NCBI GenBank assembly: GCA_031002005.1
Contig: JARYHS010008074.1
Span: 174,554,494-174,618,493, forward strand
Reading direction: 5' to 3'
Length of the DNA: 64,000 nt
Source: Vandiemenella viatica
Taxonomy: Eukaryota; Arthropoda; Insecta; Orthoptera; Morabidae
Under the pieces are notes generated by a model. That model ran no database searches. It was given only the letters and a program-made list of their open reading frames with translations, and had not been told where the DNA came from. Each line of letters starts with the position of its first letter. Positions within the stretch are counted from its first letter, which is position 1. Of the stretch, positions 56,218-64,000 are shown piece after piece. The translations under genes and the position numbers were made by a program.

Positions 56218-56976
56218 GGATCCTCAGCGGTGTTCGAAATTGATCGGGTGTTAGGCGTAATTACGCCTGATTTTTTTCATTTTACACCTGCAATCTCAGT
56301 CAAAGGTGTAGAAAATACGCCTAGGCATCAAAACTTAAATTAAAAAATAATATTTGGGAACTTTGTTTTCAGTTTTGCATGTTTTAATTCAATGAATTAA
56401 TTTCAATGATAATTACTGTCGTATTGTTGATTTGTGATACGCTTATGAGGTTCAGAAGATGTGGCAACAGTGTAGGAGAAGTACCGCAAAGTATAAAAGA
56501 ATTCTAGTGCGTGTGTTATTAGTTTAACAAATGAAGTGAAGATGTCTCGTAAAATTAGTGACTTTATACCAGTTGTAAAGACAGGCAGTTGTGGTATATT
56601 AAAAAAACTGAATGTTTTTGTTTCAGACGGTGATAAATTGTGCTGCAAAACTGTGAAGTAAAATTATTCTTTGAATTTGTAAATCACGGAAAATATTTTC
56701 CAATTTTTAGTTTACGTGTTGATTTATTTGCATTTTAAAAAAAAGTAATCCTCTAACGATGAAATGGAAAAAATTCGAAAATATGTGGGAATCAAACAAG
56801 TTATCACTGAAGATCAGTGTGTAATATTCAATAATTGTATTAACATATTTCACAATTTTATATTTTTTAATAAATTTATTTACAATTTTAAATTGGGTTG
56901 GAGTAGGTTGTAAGCTGTAAAAAATGTGTTTTCATAATTATAATATAATTACGCCTGAAAATTTTCATTTTACGCC
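56218..56976. mobile_element. possible hAT-like element with repeated ACGCCT motifs
   Basis: Begins CAGCGGTGTTCGAAA, a hAT-like end, and has GGCGTAATTACGCCTGA near 56258-56273 with the related TATAATTACGCCTGA plus TTCATTTTACGCC at the other side (56945-56977). A start-like MSRKISDFIPV sits at 56541. No right terminal repeat or target duplication found; the right end is cut by a palindromic MITE. Confidence 0.35.
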
Positions 56977-56979
56977 TTA

Positions 56980-57237
56980 CTTGGGAACCATCAGACCTGT
57001 TCAGAACGGATTTTGATCCCCCGATTATATGTTGAAGGGTATTTACACCATATGTCTGTATTACAATTATTTCTTCAAAATGAACCCTAGGTATCGAGAA
57101 ATTTGCGTGTTAACATTTCTCGATATCTATGGCTCACTTTGAAGAAATAATTGTAACACAGACATATGAAGTAAATACCCTTCAACATATACTCGGGGGA
57201 TTGAAATCCGTTCTGAACAGGTCTGATGGTCTCCAAG
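56980..57237. mobile_element. palindromic MITE (foldback), TTA target duplication
   Basis: 258 bp that folds on itself almost completely. Arms of about 115-120 bp share CAGACCTGTTCAGAACGGAT, TATATGTTGAAGGGTATTTA, CAATTATTTCTTCAAA and ATCGAGAAAT. The loop is near TTGCGTGTTAACAT (57101-57114). It is flanked by TTA at 56977-56979 and 57238-57240, consistent with PIF/Harbinger-type mobilisation. No coding potential. Confidence 0.85.
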
Positions 57238-57540
57238 TTAGGAGTAAGAAATACACCTGGATTTATAAACGAAGTTCTAACACTGATCGCCAGTCACAAC
57301 CACTACAACATGACATCAAGGTGCTCCAACCAGGCCACCGCTGCCGACGTAGCCAAATTTAAGTCTTCCAGTCTACCAGGAAAGGCACACAGTGGAGTCT
57401 CCTGCATAATGTGCAACACAGTTTTTGAAACCTCACCACTGTCACATTACAGAGAATCTGCCCAATCCTAGATGTGGGGAGTTGAAGCAGTTCTTCCCAT
57501 ACCACATCTAATATGATTTAATTTACATCAAATTGACTGC
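57238..57540. other. unclassified 300 bp
   Basis: Two overlapping plus-strand frames cross it without a recognisable domain. Confidence 0.3.
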
Positions 57541-60150
57541 ATCAAGTTGAATCCTGGTAGTTTTGAGCAGGGATTGGTAATTTGCACTATGCCCTGTGAT
57601 GTTGTCAATGCCCATTCCGCTGTCCAGCTATCTGTAGGGCTGAAGGAGTTAGATATTAGACTGACAGCAGTCTTCCAGGCAGAGCGGCGTGATTTCGTTG
57701 TTGTTGTTGCTTTAGGGTGCAGACGTGATTTCAGCCGTGTTTTGTATTCACTAACATTTCCTGGATATGAAGAGCCTTGTTGCTCAGAGTTATCAACCAC
57801 AGTTTGATTAAGACCTTTTGCCTTCTGATGTGAGCTGGTGGGATATTGCTGAGCACCAGCAGGCCATTGAATAGGTGTAGACAGAAGCTTGCCAGTTATG
57901 ATGTGTATTGTTTGGGGAAGCTGAATGTTCAAAAACTGGGTGTAAGAGCAATTAAGCTATACACTGGAGCAGTATTCAGCAATAAACGTAGGCTACGGCT
58001 GCTGTTCTCCGCATGAGCATCTGATCTTTGAACAATATATTTGGCTGGTAATACAATTGTTTGTTGCTAAAATGGAATGTAGCTATTTCTGTTTTAGGTT
58101 GAAGGCCACCTAAAGTCATGATTTCTTCAGCCTCTATGAAGTTAGTTCTTTGGACTGTACGACTGATGTCATCAGCATATAAATTTGCGAAAGACTGTCT
58201 GGCAGATCACGAGTGTATAAATTAAAATGTATAGGGAAGAGAACCAAGCCTTGTGGTATACCATTATTTACTTTGTGAAACCTGCTCCTGCTGAACTCAG
58301 TGAGCATCTGGAACAGGCAGTTACTTAACATGTTTTCCAGTAAAGAAATTCTTTTTTGCAAGGAACTGCTTTTATCAGTTGGAGAAGGAGACCTCCTCTC
58401 CAAACTGTTTTTTATGTTGCCGAAAGATCTAGGAATACAGATACGTTTTTATTTTTTTCTGGTAACCTACTTCCAAATCGGTGGTAAGAGACAGGACCTG
58501 ATCGCTACAGTCCCGACTAGGACAGAAGCCAGCTTTTTCAACAGGTATCGGGGCATAGATTGACGGAGCTATTCTGTTCAAAATAAGCCTTTCCAGTGAC
58601 ACTGAGTAAGGCTGTCGGATGGTAACTTTGTGCGAAAGTTGGATCTTTTCCTGGTTTAAGTAAATCAATGATTTTTGTTCGCTTGAAAATCTGTGGAAGC
58701 CTTCCAGATTGCAGTATGGAGTTGAAGAACAAGGCAAGCCAACAAGATGTAGCTGGTCTACAGTTTTTCAATAGTTCTGGACAAATCCCATCATTCCTGT
58801 AGATTTTCATTTCAAAGGGTCTTTAAACCTTCCTGAACCTCTTTAATGTGAATGGATTGGAGTATATAGAGTAAGGTTGAGTTTCGCGCTTTTGACGTAA
58901 AGCTCAGATTTGACCCGGCTAGTGAACTGCTTGTCCTTTTTTCTTCTAGAAATGGATACAATGTGATTTGCTATTGATTCCACATTAATGGATGACTGTG
59001 TCCTTGAGGGTATTGATGTAGGATTTAATTTATGAATAAGAGAACAGGCTTTTCTACTAGAATGGGTAAAATTCAGATTTTTAAATTTTTATCAATTTAT
59101 TTCTTCTATCATGATCAAGAGATTTCAGCAGTTCTGTTGCCTTCTCAAGAGAGCTGGTTTACTCAAATTCTTCTCTAAGTCTGGTTGACTCCTTACTCTG
59201 TCCTGGAATATAGTCTTTCCGGAAGCCTGCGGGATGGCTCTATTCACTGCAGCTTTTATTAGTACTACAAACCTGGTATAATTCTCTGGGACTGCTTTGA
59301 TCCACCTAATGTTAGCATCAATATACTTCGCATAGGCTTCCCAATCTGCTCTCTGGAAGTTCCACTGAGATTTAGAGGTTGATCAGATAACAAGTATCTG
59401 GATTCCTATTTTGTAGATTATGAGTCTATGCTGACTGTGAGGGAAGTCACCGAGAACTTGTCTCCTTACACGGCAGAATGGAACTGTTAAACCCAGAGAG
59501 ACGGAATTCAGGTCTAGTGAGTAGTCTTGTTTCCAGCGAGCGGAATGAAATGTACTTTTGTCTTTAGGGTCATGTATCAACGACAAGTTGTTGACATTAG
59601 CTCATTCTATTAATTTAAACCTGTTCTCGTCACGCTGGTTATACTCGCACAGCATATGATGGGAGTTGAAATATCCTAGGATAATGCTGTTCTTAGTGGG
59701 AACCAAGAGATATTTTCTGGCAAATGTGCAGTGGGTGGCTTATAGATGTTTGTAACCACAACATTCTGCACCTTGATTCTGGAGCAAAAGTAAGTTGGGC
59801 GATACTCTGCTGGAATGACCTTGTAGTGGCATTTGTTATTCTTATTGTAGGTTACAGTTCCATACTTTTCACGATGTGCTGTTACCATTTTATAAGCAGG
59901 TAGTTTCTCTCTAGTAAGCAGCTGCTTGTCATGGCTCTACTCATGCCTTTGATGTTAAGTTGGCTCATGTTTAGCTGGGGGCCTAACGTCCTTGTACAGG
60001 ACTCTGAGTACTCAGAAGGACTTATGATTGTAATTAATGTCACTGGCATGAGGCCCAAAAGGGCAGTATGGTGGAAACTGCTCGCAGTCACCCATTTAGC
60101 ATCACCCAGGGAGCATGTGTAGCTTTAGGTAGCTACGGACACAGTAAACC
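57541..60150 (-). mobile_element. LINE copy B, endonuclease to C-terminus
   Basis: Minus strand from 60150. A 5' leader, endonuclease start (LNMSQLNIKGMSRA, about 59975-59935), YGTVTY and VVVTNIYKPPTAHLPEN (59850-59715), DPKDKSTFHSARW and VLGDFPHSQHR (59575-59425), a linker, then RT with frameshifts: KTIDLLKPGKDP-like (58680-58645), FCPSRDCSDQVLSLT (58520-58475), and RFHKVNNGIPQGLVLFPIHF (58285-58230; Gly-Ile-Pro-Gln-Gly box). The FADD box reads QIYMLMTS, so the catalytic site is lost. The C-terminus PADxWTAEWA to LPGFN is at 57650-57545. Same family as copies A and C. Confidence 0.83.
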
Positions 60151-60169
60151 AAGGCCAAGGGTCTAACAA

Positions 60170-60690
60170 CAACTGCTGTAGATTTTTACAACTTTTAAGT
60201 TTGGCGGCTGCATTTTGAAGGTTTTTTCTCTGTTTAATGTTACTTCCAGGTAATTTGGGGTACTTTATATTTCAACCTCTGGTTTCTGAACATTATAGTT
60301 GGTGCTAGTTGATTTGTTTGTTGCTTAGGTGGAAAGTGTAGCTACTTCTATTTTCTGCAGGTAAGGTTGAAGGCACCATCTTCGAAAGTAGGTATCACTT
60401 TCCTGAAGATTGTGGGTCAGAATTTCTTCTGAATCTGCGAAGTTAGTTCTTTGCATTGGAAGGGTGAAATATCAGCGTATATGAATTTTTCAGAGAAAGT
60501 GTCCGTCATATCATATTAGTCAAGTTAAAGATTGTAGGGGAGAGAATCTGGCATTGTGGTAGACCATTATTTAGCTTGTGAAATTTGCTCCTGCTGCACT
60601 GAGTGTATACCTGTAACACGTTAACATGTTTTCCAGTAAAGTTATTTTCTATTGGCATGGGACTGCCTTGCAGGACTGGCAGATCATGTT
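60170..60690 (-). mobile_element. LINE copy C, RT fragment
   Basis: Aligns with 57980-58340 of copy B: AGTTAGTTCTTTG, AGACCATTATTTA/ATACCATTATTTA, GCTCCTGCTG and CATGTTTTCCAGTAAAG occur in both. No usable frame. Same orientation as copies A and B. Confidence 0.72.
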
Positions 60691-61066
60691 ACGCCCGGGT
60701 GGGTAGTCGGACTAAAGGGGATCAATAGGAAAATGATATCTGGTTATCTTGCCTAAAAAGAAATATAATAATAACAGTGATAATTATGCAAAGAAATTCG
60801 TATGAGAAAATCATACAGATAAAAACTACAAAAAAAAGTGTTGTCATAAAATTTATTCAATGATATATTCTGTGCACAGAAATTCATGATTATTTTTAAA
60901 TTTATTATTACTCTGTATTAATAGCACAATCCAAAAACTGTAGTGTGCTTTGCTTTTTTGAAATGAACTGATTTAACAAATTTTTCCAAATTAAGCTAAT
61001 CAGTGAAGTTACTATATTCATGTAATTTGTGATATTATCGAGATCTTGCAACATTGCCAATCTTAA

Positions 61067-61898
61067 GGCACGTCTACCCTGGGGCAACATCATGCAGCTT
61101 TTGTTGTAACTGATGTTGCTACAAGTTGTAGAACATTTTTGTCGCATAAAGTCGTAGTAAACAGTCACACTGATACAGCACTGCTGCATGATGTTGGCAC
61201 TAGTTATATCTCTATTCATCATTCTTTCACAACGTAGCTGTGTAAGCACAAGGTTGTATTCAAAATTAGTGGAAGCAACTTTTTTCAATTACAAGAGCTT
61301 TTTCAGTATAGTTCTTTTTGCCATACATATTTTTATATTTCCATGTAGGCTCACAAGAAAGAATATGTGATGGAGAAGACCTCGAAAATAAAAAATTTCA
61401 AGAATTATTTATTTACCGCAAACTCTACTTCCAAGAATATAGTACTTTACCAGGACATAGTAAATTGGTGCTGCAAGTATTCTTATGGGACAATGACTTC
61501 CCTTTATCAATACATTTAATGAAACCCTACTCCAGAACATAGGAGAAAGGTTATCCTAAAAGAATATCATGTAACCGACTCAGTAGAGCAAGGACAATAT
61601 CAGAAAATGTTTTGGGAACTTTTATTCAGGATATTTATAAAATCATTACATTTGCAACGAGAAACGCAGAAGTTGTTATAGCCTGCATTTTCCTTTATAA
61701 TCTTTAAGGAATAGTTTGTGTTCCAAAAATTTTTACACTCCAATTTCACATTTAGGACCATGGAGAAGAGACACTAAAAATAAATCTTTTAGTTCGTACA
61801 GAAAAGTTCCAAGAAATGTTTTAGATGAAGTAAAAATGGGTGGCAAGAATCTGATGATTTGCTTTTACATCAACAGGGTTGGTTCCTTTGCTGAATAA
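61067..61898 (+). mobile_element. PIF/Harbinger transposase relic
   Basis: A TAA at 61064-61066 followed by GGCACGTCTACCCTGG resembles a Harbinger left end. Inside, broken frames give the DDE_4-type nuclease in order: FFNYKSFFSIVLFA (61288-61325), QERICDGEDLENKKFQELF (compare GRxSDGGVFxNxxF), LQVFLWDNDFPLSIHLMKPY (compare FVADDAFPL...MKPY), NRLSRARTISENVLGTF (compare NYRLSRARRxVENAFGIL) and HLGPWRRDTKN. Frameshifts and stops abolish function. A right end was not found. Confidence 0.78.
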
Positions 61899-62289
61899 CT
61901 ACTGAATTAAAATTGTTTTAGAAATAAAGGTTACATACAATAAAACGGAACACCTGTCCAGATTTTTTTTTTTTTTTTTTAATTTTGTGGAAATTTTTTA
62001 GTTTTCTGTAAAACTGAGATTCCATGTTTCACATTTTTTTCTTAGCTCCTCCTGGGATCTGCATCTGCCAGCTGCACAAATGACACTCGATACATCACAT
62101 TTATTCTCCCTGCATTTATAAGTTTCACTCTTTGGATTCCAGACAAATGGATATTGTCTATACTTTTTGAATAAATTGATACTATTCTCTGAATTTCACT
62201 ACAATCTCATATTTGTGACTGTATTTTGACATAATACAGGCCTCAACTCTCAACATATTGCTTAAATTCAGAGAAATTTAACAAAGTGG

Positions 62290-62575
62290 TAGAGCAGAAC
62301 ACTAGAGGACAAAACAAGTTGGATATTTTACTAATAAAGCCTGATGATAACCTTGTGGTGTGTCAAGTAACTGAAGGAATAAGTGATCATGAAGCATTTC
62401 TGAAGGATATTAGAGGGTTTAATAAATCTATGGTCAAATAGGATGGAAGAAGTTCATTTGTAAAAAGGCACAGATTTTGAAGTTGAAGATATTGTTACAT
62501 CGCAGTTACCTTCTACTGACTCCTAAATAGTGCCTGAGGAGTGGACTAATACATTTTTTTCAAGTCAGTCATGAC
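62290..62575 (+). mobile_element. CR1-like LINE endonuclease fragment
   Basis: Reads LDILLIKPDDNLVVCQVTEGISDHEAF, the end of a CR1-type endonuclease (LDLLLxxxPDxVxxxxVxxGLSDHxxV; the catalytic SDH is present). Cut at 62580 by an LTR; the following linker and RT resume at about 63390. Confidence 0.72.
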
Positions 62576-62580
62576 CTAAC

Positions 62581-62967
62581 TGTGGTAGCAGGCGGCTCGA
62601 GTAGTGTGGCCGGTTTATTTAGTATCAAGAAGAGAACTTTATATATTTAGCTGGAACAGTGTGTGTGCTATGTGAAGGTTTGTACAGTACAGAAGTGAAT
62701 ACAGAACATTAGCTGTGATGTTAAAGTAACTTGGTGGAAAGCAAACTCGATTATTAATTTCCTTTTCTTCTTAATGAATTCTGCAAATGGAATGGCGAAG
62801 TTTTGAATTAGCCTTTGTATTTAAAGTTGGTGGTGGCCAACCAGTTCGATGTTTTAAGATCTTACAATAAACTTGTCGTGGACTGAAGTTTGTGTTAATA
62901 TACTTGGTGACTTCTTTTTCATTAGTTAGTCTCCCACCTCCTGCTTAGGACTGGCTTGGTTACATCA
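62581..62967 (+). repeat. gypsy-type LTR with primer binding site
   Basis: 387 bp from TGTGGTAGCAGGCG to GGTTACATCA, the canonical TG...CA. Immediately after is CTTGGCGACCACGGGATC, matching the TGGCGACC-type primer-binding site of gypsy elements. About 170 bp of internal sequence follow (to ~63135); no second LTR is present, so the element is truncated. Confidence 0.65.
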
Positions 62968-63139
62968 CTTGGCGACCACGGGATCAATGAACTATTTAAA
63001 ATAATTAACCTGTTTCTTGCGCTACATACGAATAATTTACAGAACTTTTTATATGATTTATGCACTGAGTTCGAGTTGAGTGAACTACCATACAAAATCT
63101 CAAACTATCAAAATATCTTACTATATGCTCATGATTAAT

Positions 63140-63385
63140 TGACTTTCGGGTTTTGCCGCGTTGTTTATTTCATTACCTAAGCTTTCGGCTGGTATCCTCC
63201 AGCCTTCGTCAGAGATACTGTTTATGTTGACATAGAAACGAGCGCCAAGCATCGCAGAGTAAGAGGCCGCTATCTTCGTTGATGTTGTTTGTATACGTTT
63301 CAGGAAACGTTTCAGCAAATATAAGGATGGAACAAGTACAATAGAGTCAAGGTGGCAAGAGTTCAACAAGATAATAAGAACGGGT
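63140..63385 (-). mobile_element. Penelope-like terminus with CUGACGA core
   Basis: Minus strand: CTGACGA (63212-63206), then a perfect 6-bp hairpin GGCTGG-AGGATA-CCAGCC and GAAA (63186-63183). CUGANGA and GAAA flanking a stable stem II is the conserved hammerhead core. I could not place stem I or a cleavage triplet. No RT or GIY-YIG attached. It lies inside the CR1-like LINE at 62290-64000. Confidence 0.5.
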
Positions 63386-63389
63386 GAAG

Positions 63390-64000
63390 AAATATTTATT
63401 CCAGAATAAAAAATAAAGAGAATCTACAAACTATAATAGGGAGGTGGGGTGGTTAAATAGGTTGGTAAGAAGAGAAAAAAGCAGAGTTAAAAGACAGCAG
63501 TGTAGTAGGGAATATTTGAAACAACTGAACAAGTAATTAGTAACAGCAAATCAAATGTTTAAGATGGGTTTATAAAGAGTACTATCGGTGCACAGGGAGC
63601 AATGGCTGATGCATCTACAAATTTCTATGGCTATATTAGAAAAGTGAGAGGAAGGTAGGATGTTGTGACAATTATAGATAAGGATGAAGAAGAAGTTACT
63701 GAGGATTTGAAAAAGGAAGAAATTTTAAGTAGATGGCTTAGAGAAATCATTAGTGACAATGATTCAGAAATGGGAGGATGTAAATCGGAGAGTGAGCTTA
63801 GCCACACAATTAGAACTAGGCAGTCTAAAAAATTCATCCTGACAATGTATGAAAAAATATAAAGGGGTTCGTGAAGATAATATTACTAAGGATGTCTTAT
63901 AAAGATAGCAGGATGTGACATATCTTGAAATATTATTTAAATTCAGTATGGATACTTGTTGCTTACCAGAGGACAGGAACAGCAGAATAGTAGTACTGGT
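63390..64000 (+). mobile_element. CR1-like LINE linker and RT start, runs off window
   Basis: TNFYGYIRKVRG, DVVTIIDKDEEEVTEDLKKEEI, then IAGCDIS and LLTRGQ-like residues from a frame change. The DNA GCAGGATGTGACAT...CTTGAAA-ATTATTTAAA...TTGCTTACCAGAGGA is shared with 12810-12880, showing the same LINE family as the one split by element X. Incomplete at the window edge. Confidence 0.75.

Noticed and set aside
60908..61288. 126-codon minus-strand frame
   Set aside because: Opposite strand to a Harbinger relic, and the sequence includes its terminal region; no similarity recognised and no phase link to URB1.
49607..64000. Further upstream URB1 exons
   Set aside because: No minus-strand segment with an acceptor, donor ending one base into a codon, and URB1-like residues was found.

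Overview
This window looks like animal, probably insect, nuclear DNA: one host gene spread over about 47 kb and heavily invaded by transposable elements. Introns follow GT-AG, coding exons are short and far apart, the background is AT-rich, and the repeat set (mariner, Tc1-like, hAT, PIF/Harbinger, Penelope-like, CR1/jockey/RTE-like LINEs, gypsy LTR elements, a tRNA-derived SINE) is typical of a large arthropod genome. The exact order cannot be told from this sequence alone; a large-genome insect is my best guess.

The only host gene I can support is on the minus strand. It is the C-terminal part of URB1 (NPA1 in yeast), a nucleolar factor for 60S ribosomal subunit assembly. Eight exons can be chained at 49100-49606, 48889-49016, 24187-24396, 11870-12096, 8399-8677, 6674-6812, 4050-4304 and 2355-2585 (stop). 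All splice phases agree across the chain, giving about 658 codons. One intron is about 24.5 kb. Upstream exons were not found between 49607 and 64000 and probably lie outside.

Layout by region. 1-2240: a plus-strand LINE split by an almost intact mariner (596-1889). 2355-12096: six URB1 exons with introns holding an internally deleted gypsy (4832-6660, ending 13 bp from a splice donor), a Penelope terminus and a Penelope RT relic. 12.1-24.2 kb: a CR1-like LINE opened by an unclassified 2-kb repeat (element X), itself carrying a SINE/Penelope insertion; a Tc1 relic; two further LINEs. 25-37 kb: a LINE C-terminus, two inverted Penelope pairs, two SINEs and a hAT. 37.7-41.3 kb: a LINE split by a 2.7-kb IS630/Tc1/mariner-like transposon with unusual catalytic spacing. 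41.3-46.1 kb: LINE, Harbinger and mariner relics, then a second copy of element X. 46.1-48.5 kb: an RTE-like LINE. 50-64 kb: a 1.6-kb hAT with an exact 8-bp target duplication, LINE copies, a palindromic MITE, a Harbinger relic and a gypsy-type LTR within a LINE.

Apart from URB1, nothing here works as an operon or pathway. The transposon genes are nearly all broken. The most notable structures are element X, the inverted Penelope dimer with its own target duplication, several hammerhead-like cores in Penelope termini, and the DD~78E transposon.
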